From the NCBI RefSeq assembly GCF_019397265.1, contig NZ_CP068985.1:6192001-6256000 (forward strand): DNA of 64,000 nucleotides. Reading direction: 5' to 3'. The position numbers and the translations under genes were made by a program. Under the pieces are notes generated by a model, which made no database searches, was not told the DNA's origin, and was given only the letters and a program-made list of their open reading frames with translations. This stretch comes from Nonomuraea coxensis DSM 45129. GTDB taxonomy: Bacteria > Actinomycetota > Actinomycetes > Streptosporangiales > Streptosporangiaceae. This document shows, piece by piece, positions 1 through 7,838 of this stretch (positions are counted from its first letter, which is position 1; every line of letters begins with the position of its first letter).

Positions 1-508
1 GCCGGGCATCATCATGGGCCTGCTCCAGACCACCGAGTACGCCCGGCACGTCTTCCGCAAGGTCAAGCGCCTCTACAGCGCCGCCGACCAGATCGACGCG
101 GCCGTACGGGTGCGCATGCAGCGCCAGGAGATCCTCTACGACCGGGGCCGCACTTTCCGGTTCGTGGTGCCGGAGTCCGCGCTGCGCACAATGCTGGCCC
201 CGGCCGACGTGATGCGCGGGCAGATCGACCGGCTGCTCGCGGTCAGCACGCTGCCCAACGTCGAGTTCGGCGTGATCCCCGCCGAGACCGAGCTGCCGTC
301 CGCGCCGATCAACGGCTTCTGGATCTACAACGACACCATGGTGGGCGTGGCCACCATGACGAAGGACCTCGTCCTGCGCGAGCCGGATGACATCGCCTTC
401 TACGTGCAGGCTTTCGACGGTTTCGCGAAGGTCGCCGAGTTCGACGAGAGCGGGCGGGAGGTGATGATGCGCATTCTGCACACGTACCGGAAACAAACGC
501 CATTTTAA
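1..508 (+). CDS. XRE-family regulator with DUF5753 domain, C-terminal part (5' end outside window)
   Basis: The reading frame is already open at base 2, where it reads PGII directly before MGLLQTTEYAR, the usual opening of the DUF5753 ligand-like domain that follows an XRE helix-turn-helix in actinomycetes. The ATG at 14 is therefore internal and the DNA-binding domain lies upstream of the window. The visible 168 residues include the typical FRFVVPESALR and the C-terminal aromatic segment YVQAFDGFAKVAEF. Family members are thought to regulate development or secondary metabolism and are usually paired with a DUF397 partner; here the following gene at 578 does not look like DUF397. Assignment to the family is by recognisable motifs; the target is unknown. 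Confidence 0.85.
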   Translation, partial: PGIIMGLLQTTEYARHVFRKVKRLYSAADQIDAAVRVRMQRQEILYDRGRTFRFVVPESALRTMLAPADVMRGQIDRLLAVSTLPNVEFGVIPAETELPSAPINGFWIYNDTMVGVATMTKDLVLREPDDIAFYVQAFDGFAKVAEFDESGREVMMRILHTYRKQTPF

Positions 509-577
509 CCGCAGCAATTGCTTGCCTCCCGCCGCAAGATCGTGCAATTCTGGCGCGAGACGTTGCGGAGGTGACGC

Positions 578-844
578 ATGATGCTTGATACGGCGCTCAG
601 CCTCGAGCGGTTCGCCTGGCACGCGGGTCGTCACGCCGACCTGTCCGTCCAGAGCCTGGCCCTGTCCAGCGACCCGGCCTACGTGTCGGTCCGCAACCGC
701 TTCTCCGCCACGCTCGCGGAGACGGTCACCTGCTCCGACGAGGGCGCGTTTGTCACCTCGTGGGGCTACCGGCTCGGCACGACGGACGACGTCGAGTCCG
801 CCGCCGCCCGCCTCGCCTTCCTCCTCGCCGCCCTCCCCGCCTGA
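578..844 (+). CDS. small uncharacterised protein (88 aa), downstream partner of the XRE/DUF5753 gene
   Basis: An 88-residue protein starting at an ATG preceded by GGAGG (about 6 bases spacing), 69 bases after the regulator and on the same strand. It has no membrane segment or signal peptide. Its composition is ordinary for the genome and the frame has normal high-GC third positions, so I take it as real. It lacks the Ser-Ser-Tyr/Gly-Gly-Asn core typical of DUF397, the small protein that commonly accompanies XRE/DUF5753 regulators, so it may be a replacement partner or simply unrelated. The function is not recognised. Confidence 0.6.
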   Translation: MMLDTALSLERFAWHAGRHADLSVQSLALSSDPAYVSVRNRFSATLAETVTCSDEGAFVTSWGYRLGTTDDVESAAARLAFLLAALPA

Positions 845-845
845 G

Positions 846-881
846 CCGCGGGCCCTTCCGCGGCCCGGCCGGTCAGCCGGC
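846..881. terminator. possible bidirectional terminator hairpins between convergent genes
   Basis: Two short inverted repeats lie between the convergent genes ending at 844 and 906: CCGCGG/CCGCGG (846-851 and 858-863) and GCCGG/CCGGC around a TCAG loop (868-881). There is no U-tract, as is usual in actinomycetes. GC-rich DNA throws up such repeats by chance, so support is weak. Confidence 0.3.
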
Positions 882-905
882 GGCCCGGCGTGCCGGCCGC
901 GAGGT

Positions 906-2081
906 TCATCGCGCGGTCCTCCGCCGGGGGTTGAACACCCACACGCGCAGGAGCAGGAAGCGGACGAGCGTGGCGGCGGCGTTGGCGGCGATGACCGCGG
1001 CCACCTCGACGCCGTGCGGGACCCCCGAGGGCAGCAGCGCGAGGGTTCCCGAGGTGAGCGCCAGCCCGACGAGGAAAGCGATCAGCCCCTCGAACTGGTG
1101 CCGCAGCGCCCCGGCCGAGCCGGTGACGCCGAAGGTGAAGCGCCGGTTGGCGGCGGTGTTGGCGAGGGCGGTGACCAGCAGCGCGACGGCGTTGGCGGCG
1201 AGCGGCGCGATGGCCGGCCGCAGCAGCGAGTAGAGCGCCAGGTACGCCAGGGTGCTGGCCACCCCGACGACCGCGAAGCGGGGAAGCTGGCGGGCCATGC
1301 CGCGCGGCAGCTCGGCCCGCTGGATCCGGGGCGGTACGGGGATCCCGGCGGCGCCGGAGAGCGTTTTGCGCGCCACCCTGGCCATCCCGCGCAGGTCGTC
1401 CAGGGCGGTGCGCAGGATGTCGACCCGGCTGTCCGGGTCGTCCACCCAGTCGACGGGGACCTCGTGGATGCGCAGCCCGTAGCGTTCGGCCAGCAGCAGC
1501 AGCTCGGTGTCGAAGAACCACTCCTCGTCCTCGACACCGGGCAGCAGGGCCTGGGCGACGTCGGTGCGCACGGCCTTGAAGCCGCACTGGGCGTCGGAGA
1601 ACCCGGCGCCCATCAGCGACCGCAGCAGCAGGTTGTAGGAGCGGGAGATGAACTCCCGCTTCGGTCCCCGCTCGACCCGCGAGGCGCGCGCCAGCCGGGT
1701 GCCGATGGCGAGGTCGCTGTGCCCCGACAGCAGCGGCGCGACCAGCGGCAGGAAGGCGTCCAGGTCGGTGGAGAGGTCGACGTCCATGTAGCTGACGACG
1801 TCGGCCTCGCTGCGCGACCAGACCAGCCGCAACGCCCGCCCGCGGCCCTTCTCGTCGAGGTGCACGGCGTGGACGTGCGGCAGCTCCTGCGCCAGTTCGG
1901 TGGCGATCCGCCAGGTGTCGTCGGTGCTGGCGTTGTCGGCGATCGTGATCCGGAATCCGTAGGGGAAGTTCCTGGTGAGGTACCCGTGGAGGCGGGTGAC
2001 GCTCGCGCGGAGCGCCCGCTGCTCGTCGTACACGGGGACGACCACCTCGACCAGGCGGGTCCCCACTGCTGTCGTGTCCAT
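906..2081 (-). CDS. bifunctional GT2 glycosyltransferase with C-terminal GtrA-like membrane domain
   Basis: This 391-residue protein begins with a GT-A fold family 2 glycosyltransferase (VVVPVYDEQRAL; DNASTDDTW; the metal/nucleotide site YMDVDLSTDL near residue 120; GFKAVR near 170), like dolichyl-/polyprenyl-phosphate sugar synthases. About residues 265-385 form a four-helix GtrA-type membrane domain (RFAVVGVASTLAYLALY onward, ending in RVWVFNP). Known relatives load a sugar onto a polyprenyl phosphate and flip or present it for cell-envelope glycosylation. It starts 9 bases after the sensor kinase gene on the same strand, so it is probably the third gene of the two-component operon, which suggests envelope sensing and modification. 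The sugar is not predictable. Confidence 0.88.
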   Translation of the reverse strand: MDTTAVGTRLVEVVVPVYDEQRALRASVTRLHGYLTRNFPYGFRITIADNASTDDTWRIATELAQELPHVHAVHLDEKGRGRALRLVWSRSEADVVSYMDVDLSTDLDAFLPLVAPLLSGHSDLAIGTRLARASRVERGPKREFISRSYNLLLRSLMGAGFSDAQCGFKAVRTDVAQALLPGVEDEEWFFDTELLLLAERYGLRIHEVPVDWVDDPDSRVDILRTALDDLRGMARVARKTLSGAAGIPVPPRIQRAELPRGMARQLPRFAVVGVASTLAYLALYSLLRPAIAPLAANAVALLVTALANTAANRRFTFGVTGSAGALRHQFEGLIAFLVGLALTSGTLALLPSGVPHGVEVAAVIAANAAATLVRFLLLRVWVFNPRRRTAR

Positions 2082-2090
2082 GCACCCAGC

Positions 2091-3455
2091 TCACGATTCG
2101 GATCTTTGACCGGACTTATCCGATTCTGAGCCACGAAGGAGAGTTCCGGGAAGGTCCATTGTTGCGACGGCTCCGCCACCGGGCGCGTTCGCCAGGCTCA
2201 CCTGACCGCCCGCCTCGGCCACGGCCTGGGCCACGATGGCCAGGCCGAGCCCGGATCCGGGCAGGCCACGCGCGGACGGCGAGCGCCAGAACCGTTCGAA
2301 GACGTGCGGCAGCTCCTCCTCCGGCAGCCCGGGGCCGTGGTCGCGGACGGTCAGCCGCCCGTTCCGCAGCGACACCTCGACCCCGCTGTCGGGGCTGAAC
2401 TTGGCCGCGTTGTCGAGCAGGTTGATGACCGCGCGCTCCAGGGAGGCGGCGTTGCCGGCGACGTACCAGGGTTCGAGGTCGGTGACGACCCGCGCGCCGC
2501 GCAGCCGGGCGCGCTCCACCGCCGCCGTCACGACCTCGTGGAAGGCCAGCTCGACGTGCGGCTCGTGGTCGTTGTCGCCGCGGGCGAGCTGGAGCAGGTC
2601 GGCGACCAGCGTGGACAGCTCGGCGAACTGCGCCTTGACGTTGACCAGCAGCCGCCGCTTGGCGTCGGGGTCGATGCTGCGGCCGGTCTGCTCGCTGCGC
2701 AGCAGCAGGTCGATGTTGGTGCGCAGGGTGGTCAGCGGGGTGCGCAGCTCGTGGCCGGCGTCGGCGACGAGCTGTTTCTGGCGTTCGCGCGAGCCGGCCA
2801 GGGCGGCGGTCATCGCGTTGAAGGACGACGACAGGCGGGCGATCTCGTCGGTGCCGCGTACGGGGATGCGGGTGTCGAGGTCCTCGGTCTGGGCGATGTG
2901 CTCGACCGCCCTGGTCAGCTCGCCCACGGGGCGCAGGGCGGCGCGCGAGACGGCGAGGCCCGCCATGGCCGCGCCGAGCGCGCCCAGCGCGGCGATGCCG
3001 CCGAGCCCGACCGCGGCGTAGCGGAGGGTGCGCTCGACGTGCCAGAGCGGCCGGGCCGCCATCACGGCGAGGCCCGGCTCCACGTTGACGGTCACGACGC
3101 GCACCCGCTTGCCGTCCGTCGTCACCCCGTTGCGGTAGAGGGGCTCCGGTATGGGCTCCAGCGCCTTGCGGTCGTCCTGGGTGGGCGCGATGGGCCGGCC
3201 GAGCGAGCAGGTGGTGCCGTCGGGACGGAGCACCGTGGCCATGCCCTCGAAGTAGGGGCCCTGCGTGCCTTCCGGACGGCACTCGTGGAGCAGGTACTTC
3301 ACGTCCCCCTGGTTCTCCAGGATGCTCTGGTCCACCTGCGCGAGGACCAGCATCTGGATGATGAACCACGACAGGACCGCGCACAGCACGACGGCGAACG
3401 ACACCGCGCCCGTCACCAGGAGCGTCAGCCGAGCCCGGAGGCTGCGAGGTCTCAC
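2091..3455 (-). CDS. two-component sensor histidine kinase (MprB/TcrY-like)
   Basis: A 454-residue membrane kinase. It has an N-terminal transmembrane helix (about residues 10-35), an extracytoplasmic sensor region, a second helix (about 145-170), a HAMP linker, the HisKA box DAGHELRTPLTTLRTN, the ATPase N-box NLLDNAAKFSPDSG, and G-boxes DHGPGLPEE and GSGLGLAIVAQA. The open frame extends further upstream, but I place the start at the GTG at 3455, because it overlaps the stop of the response regulator gene in a GTGA junction and the residues before it read as an out-of-frame shadow of that gene. The partner regulator is immediately upstream and the probable output glycosyltransferase immediately downstream. 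The signal is unknown. Confidence 0.92.
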   Translation of the reverse strand: MRPRSLRARLTLLVTGAVSFAVVLCAVLSWFIIQMLVLAQVDQSILENQGDVKYLLHECRPEGTQGPYFEGMATVLRPDGTTCSLGRPIAPTQDDRKALEPIPEPLYRNGVTTDGKRVRVVTVNVEPGLAVMAARPLWHVERTLRYAAVGLGGIAALGALGAAMAGLAVSRAALRPVGELTRAVEHIAQTEDLDTRIPVRGTDEIARLSSSFNAMTAALAGSRERQKQLVADAGHELRTPLTTLRTNIDLLLRSEQTGRSIDPDAKRRLLVNVKAQFAELSTLVADLLQLARGDNDHEPHVELAFHEVVTAAVERARLRGARVVTDLEPWYVAGNAASLERAVINLLDNAAKFSPDSGVEVSLRNGRLTVRDHGPGLPEEELPHVFERFWRSPSARGLPGSGLGLAIVAQAVAEAGGQVSLANAPGGGAVATMDLPGTLLRGSESDKSGQRSES

Positions 3456-4150
3456 GCGGCGGCCCGCAGGACATAACCCACCCCGCGGACGGTGTGGATG
3501 ATCCGCGGCTCGCCTCCCGCCTCCGTCTTGCGCCGCAGGTACATGACGTAGACGTCGAGGGAGTTGGAGGTGGGCTCGAAGTCGAAGCCCCACACCTCGC
3601 TCAGGATCTGGTCGCGGGTGAGCACCTGGCGCGGGTGCGACAGGAACAGCTCCATGAGCAGGTATTCGGTCCTGGTCAGGTCGAGCCGGCGGTCGCCGCG
3701 GGTGACCTCGCGGGTGGCCGGGTCCATGCGCAGGTCGGCGTAGGTCAGCGTGTCACCCTCAGGGCCGCCGGCGCTCAGCGCGCCGCGCCGCAGCAGGGCG
3801 CGGACCCTGGCCAGCAGCTCGTCCAGCTCGAACGGCTTGACCAGGTAGTCGTCGGCCCCGGCGTCGAGCCCCGAGACCCGGTCGCCCACCGCGTCGCGGG
3901 CGGTGAGCATGAGGACCGGGATGTGGTTGCCCGAGGACCGCAGGCGGCGGCAGGCGGTCAGCCCGTCGAGCCGCGGCATCATGACGTCGAGCAGCACCGC
4001 GTCGTAGGAGGCGCGGGCCAGCTCGTCGAGCGCGGCCTGCCCGTCGTTCGCGGTGACGACCTTGTAGCCCTCGAACTCGAGGCTGGACTGGAGCGCCTCG
4101 CGCAACGCGGGCTCGTCGTCGACTACCAGCAACCGTGCGGCCTCACTCAT
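3452..4150 (-). CDS. OmpR/PhoB-family response regulator (MprA-like)
   Basis: A 232-residue regulator. The receiver domain (residues 1-120) has acidic residues in VVDDEP, phospho-acceptor Asp in VLLDVMMPRLDG, the switch Thr in MLTARD, and Lys in YLVKPFELDELLARVRA. The winged-helix DNA-binding domain (about 135-230) contains RTEYLLMELFLSHP and ends in TVRGVGYVLRAAA. It is the first gene of the regulator-kinase-glycosyltransferase operon and overlaps the kinase by 4 bases. Three GTTC-type direct repeats sit just upstream (4165-4190) and could be its own binding site. Confidence 0.94.
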   Translation of the reverse strand: MSEAARLLVVDDEPALREALQSSLEFEGYKVVTANDGQAALDELARASYDAVLLDVMMPRLDGLTACRRLRSSGNHIPVLMLTARDAVGDRVSGLDAGADDYLVKPFELDELLARVRALLRRGALSAGGPEGDTLTYADLRMDPATREVTRGDRRLDLTRTEYLLMELFLSHPRQVLTRDQILSEVWGFDFEPTSNSLDVYVMYLRRKTEAGGEPRIIHTVRGVGYVLRAAA

Positions 4151-4164
4151 GCAGCAAACGCTAA

Positions 4165-4190
4165 GGGAACATCATGAGAACCCTATGAAC
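4165..4190 (-). promoter_or_regulatory. direct GTTC repeats upstream of the response regulator gene, candidate autoregulatory site
   Basis: Read on the minus strand the segment contains GTTCATAGG, then GTTCTCATGAT, then GTTCCC, three direct repeats spaced 9 and 11 bases apart and ending about 15 bases before the ATG at 4150. OmpR-family regulators bind direct repeats of about 10-11 base period. That this is the MprA-like protein's own site is inference. Confidence 0.45.
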
Positions 4191-4212
4191 GGGTCGTCCT
4201 TACGCTCTGGTT

Positions 4213-5415
4213 TCACCATGTGACGGGCAGGGACGTGAGGCCGAAGACGGCGGCGTCGTACCTGGCGGGCACCTCCTCGTCGCGCACCGTGGCGCGCAGG
4301 CCAGGCAGGCGCTCGAACAGCGCGCGCAGGGCGATCTCCAGCTCGGCGCGGGCCAGGTTCTGGCCGAGGCACTGGTGCACGCCGTAGCCGAAGGCCACGT
4401 GGTGGCGGGCGCCGCGCCGGACGTCGAAGTCGTCGGGACGCTCGAAGGCCCGCTCGTCGCGGTTGGCGGAGGCGCCGAGGACGAAGATGCCCTCGCCCCT
4501 GCGTACGAGCTGCCCGCCGATCTCCTGGTCCTCCGTGGAGACCCGGTCGAAGGCCACCCAGTCGACGACGGAGAGGTAGCGGAGCAGTTCCTCGACCGCC
4601 ATCGGCCAGCCGTCCGGGTCGGCGCGCAGCGCGGCGAGCTGGCCGGGGTGGCGCAGGAGGGTGAGCACGGCCAGCGGGATCATGTTGGCGGTGGTCTCGT
4701 GGCCGGCGACGAGCAGCAAGAAGATCACGCCGACGATCTCGTCGTGGGTGAGCCGGCCGCTGGTGATGACCCGGCCGAGGAGGTCGTCCTCGGGGCCCTT
4801 CTCGGCGGCGGTGACGAGCGCGTCGAGGTAGTTCCTGATCTCGGACGCCGCGGCGAGCCGGACCTGCTCGTCGCCGAGCGCGCCGAGCATCGCGCGGGTG
4901 CGCGACTGGAAGAACTCGTGGTCGGCGTACGGGACCCCGAGCAGCCGGCAGATGACCAGTGACGGCAGCGGCAGCCCGAAGTCGGCGACGAGCTCGGCCT
5001 CCGGTCCCTTGTCCAGCATGTCGTCGATGAGCCGGTCGGCGATGTCCTGGATGCCGGGGCGCAGTTCCCGTACGCGGCGGACCGTGAACTCCGGGATGAG
5101 CAGCTTGCGGAAGCGGGTGTGCTCGGGCGGGTCGAGGTCGATGAAGTGCCCGGGGGCGTTCTCGGCCAGGAGCGCCCTGCGCTCCGGGGTGGCCCCGCCG
5201 GGGAGGAAGACGTGGTGGGGGTGGCCGGGCGTGGCGGGGCTGGTGCTGATGCCCGTCCCGGACAGGACCCGCTGCGCCTCGGCGTGCCGCGTGACCAGCC
5301 ACACGGCGCCGCCGGGCAGTTCGGCGCGGACGAGCGGGGCCTGCTCGCGCAGGTCCGCGTACTCGGGGGGCGGCGCGAAGGGGCACCTGCGCTGGACGGG
5401 GAAGATCTGAGCCAT
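4213..5415 (-). CDS. cytochrome P450
   Basis: A 400-residue class I bacterial P450. It shows the I-helix oxygen-activation motif VAGHETTAN, the K-helix ExxR (EELLRYL), and the heme-binding loop FGYGVHQCLGQNLAR with its cysteine ligand. The length is normal for actinobacterial CYP105/107-type enzymes. The frame runs upstream into the divergent gene, but the ATG at 5415 follows GGGAGCAG and starts the canonical N-terminus MAQIFPVQRRCPFAPPPEY, so I use that. It diverges from a TetR gene across a long palindrome (5439-5472), implying repression by that regulator and induction by a ligand. No ferredoxin or reductase gene is adjacent, so electron donors must come from elsewhere. The substrate is unknown. 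Confidence 0.95.
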   Translation of the reverse strand: MAQIFPVQRRCPFAPPPEYADLREQAPLVRAELPGGAVWLVTRHAEAQRVLSGTGISTSPATPGHPHHVFLPGGATPERRALLAENAPGHFIDLDPPEHTRFRKLLIPEFTVRRVRELRPGIQDIADRLIDDMLDKGPEAELVADFGLPLPSLVICRLLGVPYADHEFFQSRTRAMLGALGDEQVRLAAASEIRNYLDALVTAAEKGPEDDLLGRVITSGRLTHDEIVGVIFLLLVAGHETTANMIPLAVLTLLRHPGQLAALRADPDGWPMAVEELLRYLSVVDWVAFDRVSTEDQEIGGQLVRRGEGIFVLGASANRDERAFERPDDFDVRRGARHHVAFGYGVHQCLGQNLARAELEIALRALFERLPGLRATVRDEEVPARYDAAVFGLTSLPVTW

Positions 5416-5438
5416 AGTCTGCTCCCTACAGGCGGGAC

Positions 5439-5472
5439 CGCATTGCTTACTTACATGAAAGTAAGCAATGCG
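5439..5472. promoter_or_regulatory. 34-bp near-perfect palindrome, TetR operator between P450 and TetR genes
   Basis: The arms CGCATTGCTTAC (5439-5450) and GTAAGCAATGCG (5461-5472) are perfect inverted repeats. The 10-base centre TTACATGAAA is itself palindromic at 8 of 10 positions, so the whole 34 bases are symmetric apart from one mismatched pair. It lies in the only intergenic space between the divergent P450 and TetR genes, 23 bases upstream of the P450 start and 27 upstream of the TetR start, and is AT-richer than the surroundings. A TetR dimer-of-dimers site is the natural reading. Confidence 0.85.
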
Positions 5473-5499
5473 GGAGCGTGCGTCAAGGATAGGAGCGGC

Positions 5500-6060
5500 A
5501 TGGCAGGGCGGCGGACGGACACACGAGAGCGGATCCAGCAGGTCGCGCTGGAGCTGTTCGCCGAGCGCGGATACGACAAGACCACGCTGCAGGAGGTCGC
5601 CGAACGGCTGGAGATCACCCGGCCGGCGCTCTACTACCACTTCCGGACCAAGGAGGCGATCCTCGCCAGCGTCGTGGAGCGGCTCACCGAGTCGATGGAC
5701 GAGCTGGTGGCGTGGGCCGGGGAGCAGCCTTCGACGGCCGAGGCCAGGAAGGAGGTCCTGGCGCGCATCTCGGGGCTGCTGGAGGACCAGTGGCGGCCGC
5801 TGTTCCGGTTCGCCCAGGTGAACCAGGGCGTGATGCGCGAGCTGCCGGCCGGGGAGCGCATGCAGCAGGGCCTGATCGCGATGATCTCGGTGCTGGCCGC
5901 GCCCGGCGACGATCCCGTGCGGGGGTTCGAGGCCCGGCTGGCGGTGCTCGCGGTGGTCCTGGGCAGCGTGCCGTTCCTGTTCGACCTGGAGCTGCCGGAC
6001 GAGCGGCGCACGGCGGTGGCACTGGAGGTCGCCGGCAAGCTGGTCTCCGGCGGCTACTAG
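5500..6060 (+). CDS. TetR/AcrR-family transcriptional repressor, divergent from the P450
   Basis: A 186-residue protein. The N-terminal TetR helix-turn-helix is clear: RERIQQVALELFAERGYDKT, LQEVAERLEITRPALYYHF, then KEAILASVVERL. The C-terminal ligand domain is of usual length. The ATG at 5500 follows AGGAG at proper spacing; the longer upstream frame is antisense to the P450. The 34-bp palindrome immediately upstream is the likely operator, giving autoregulation plus control of the P450. The ligand is unknown. Confidence 0.92.
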   Translation: MAGRRTDTRERIQQVALELFAERGYDKTTLQEVAERLEITRPALYYHFRTKEAILASVVERLTESMDELVAWAGEQPSTAEARKEVLARISGLLEDQWRPLFRFAQVNQGVMRELPAGERMQQGLIAMISVLAAPGDDPVRGFEARLAVLAVVLGSVPFLFDLELPDERRTAVALEVAGKLVSGGY

Positions 6061-6106
6061 CGGCGGGCCGCGCGGCCGGCGGTGGGGCCGGTGGGCGGGG
6101 GCGACC

Positions 6107-6149
6107 GGCGGCTGGGCGGCGGGCGGCTGGGCGGCGGGCGGCTGGGTGG
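6107..6149. repeat. 15-bp GC-rich tandem repeat, about 3 copies
   Basis: The unit GGCGGCTGGGCGGCG occurs at 6107-6121 and 6122-6136, with a diverged third copy to 6149. It fills the gap between the convergent TetR and oxidoreductase genes and ends just before the oxidoreductase stop. It probably arose by slippage; I see no function. Confidence 0.6.
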
Positions 6150-6151
6150 GG

Positions 6152-7666
6152 TTACGCGCGGGTGAGCAGGGCCATCGCGGCGTTGTGGCCGCCGATGCCG
6201 CTCACGCCGCCGCCCCGCCGGGCGCCCGCGCCGCACATGAGGATGCGCTCGTGCTCGGTCTCGACGCCCCAGCCGCCCCGGCCGTCCTCGTCGTACGGCC
6301 AGCTCAGGTCCGTGTGGAAGATGTGGCCGCCGGGCAGTCCGGCCTCCCGCTCCAGGTCCACCGGGCTCTTGGCCTCGACGCACGGGGCGCCGTCGGGCGT
6401 CCGGAGCAGGCAGTCCTCGATGGGCTCGGCGAGCACGGCGTCCAGCGAGGCGAAGGTCGCACGCAGGGCCGCCGCGCGCGCCCCCTCCGGGTCCTCGCGG
6501 AACAGCCGGGCGGGCATGTGCAGGCCGAACAGCGTCATCGTCTCGGCCCGGCCGCGCAGCTCCGGCCCGAGGATCGACGGGTCGGTGAGCGAGTGGCAGT
6601 AGACCTCGGCGGGCGGCAGCTCCGGGATCCGCCCGGCCGCCGCCTGGGCGTGGGCGCGGGCGAGCTGGTCGCGGGTCTCGTTGATGTGGAAGGTGCCGCT
6701 GAAGGCCGCGCGTGGGTCCACGGAGGCGTCCTTGAGCCTGGGCAACCGGCTCAGCACCATGTTGACCTTGAGCTGCGCCCCCTCGGGGACGGCCGGCTCG
6801 CGGCCGAGCAGCCGGTCGAGCACCGCGGGCGGCAGGTTGACCAGCACGTGGCCGCCGGTCACGGTGTGCTCGCCGCGCTCGTCGGCGAACGTGACCTCCC
6901 CGGACGGCGCGATCCCGATGATCTCGGCGCCGGTCCTGATCTCCGCGCCCGCGCGGCGGGCCGCCGCCTCCAGCGCGCCCGAGACCGCGCCCATGCCGCC
7001 CACCGGGACGTTCCACTCGCCCGTGCCGTCGCCGATCACGTGGTAGAGGAAGCAGCGGTTGGCGAGCAGGTCGGCGGACGGGTCGGCGAAGGTGCCGATG
7101 AGCGCGTCGGTGAGGACGACCCCGCGGACGGTGTCGTCGGCGAAGCGCGCGTCCACGGCGCGGCCGATCGGCTCGGCGAACAGCGCCCGCCACGCCTCCG
7201 GCCCGACCAGGCGCTCGATCTCGGCGGGCGGGCGGAGGGGTTCGAGGAGGGTGGGGGCCAGGGTCTCGGCCACCCGCCCGGTCATGGCGTAGAAGTCCTG
7301 CCAGGCCTTGTGGTCGCTCTCGCCGCCGGTGACCGCGGCGAAGGAGGCCGCCGTACGGCCGGCGTCCTCGTTGTCGACCAGCAGGCCCGTGCCGCCCACC
7401 GGCGTGTAGGAGGCGTAGCGGCGGCGGCGCAGCTCCAGGTCGAGGCCGAGGTCGCGGACGATCCCGGCCGGGAGGAGGCTGACCAGGTAGCTGTAGCGGG
7501 ACAGCCGTACGTCCACCCCGGGGAAGGCGCGCGTGGAGATCGCCAGGCCGCCCACGTGGTCGTACCGCTCCAGCACCAGCACCCGCCGACCGGCCCGGGC
7601 CAGGTAGGCCGCGGCCACCAGCCCGTTGTGCCCGGCTCCCGCCACGATCACGTCATACGCGCCCAT
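6152..7666 (-). CDS. FAD-dependent phytoene-dehydrogenase-like oxidoreductase (PYROXD2-type)
   Basis: A 504-residue flavoprotein. The N-terminal Rossmann dinucleotide site is VIVAGAGHNGLVAAAYLARAG followed by an acidic residue at the end of the second strand (VLVLERYDHVGG). The C-terminus has a second FAD-contact region ending HILMCG-like (ERILMCGAGARRGGGVSG) and GIGGHNAA. The overall architecture matches NAD(P)/FAD-dependent amine-oxidase/phytoene-desaturase superfamily proteins annotated as PYROXD2-like, whose substrates are poorly known. There is no carotenoid cluster nearby, so a role in carotenoid synthesis is not supported. The start has no Shine-Dalgarno but a TAAAGT -10-like box ends 7 bases before it, indicating a leaderless mRNA. 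Confidence 0.85.
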   Translation of the reverse strand: MGAYDVIVAGAGHNGLVAAAYLARAGRRVLVLERYDHVGGLAISTRAFPGVDVRLSRYSYLVSLLPAGIVRDLGLDLELRRRRYASYTPVGGTGLLVDNEDAGRTAASFAAVTGGESDHKAWQDFYAMTGRVAETLAPTLLEPLRPPAEIERLVGPEAWRALFAEPIGRAVDARFADDTVRGVVLTDALIGTFADPSADLLANRCFLYHVIGDGTGEWNVPVGGMGAVSGALEAAARRAGAEIRTGAEIIGIAPSGEVTFADERGEHTVTGGHVLVNLPPAVLDRLLGREPAVPEGAQLKVNMVLSRLPRLKDASVDPRAAFSGTFHINETRDQLARAHAQAAAGRIPELPPAEVYCHSLTDPSILGPELRGRAETMTLFGLHMPARLFREDPEGARAAALRATFASLDAVLAEPIEDCLLRTPDGAPCVEAKSPVDLEREAGLPGGHIFHTDLSWPYDEDGRGGWGVETEHERILMCGAGARRGGGVSGIGGHNAAMALLTRA

Positions 7667-7838
7667 CCCCGCACTTTACGTCCCATACCACGCCCCACGT
7701 CAACGCCCGGGACGTGTGATCATCGACGGGATGACCGATCACGGGAAGGGCCGTAACCTGCATTGCCGGCGAGCGATGCCGTAAAGTTCGCTCTTCTGCA
7801 CAAAGCCCCAGGATTTCGCAAGGAGTACGAGACCCACC

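Noticed and set aside
4213..6060. Whether the P450/TetR pair, nearby oxidase and the methyltransferase at 44806 mark a secondary-metabolite cluster
   Set aside because: No core synthase (PKS, NRPS, terpene cyclase, RiPP) is in the window and the genes are far apart in separate units.
6152..7666. Calling the FAD oxidoreductase a carotenoid desaturase (crtI)
   Set aside because: It has the superfamily fold only; no crtB, crtE or lycopene genes are nearby and the motifs match the broader PYROXD2-like group.
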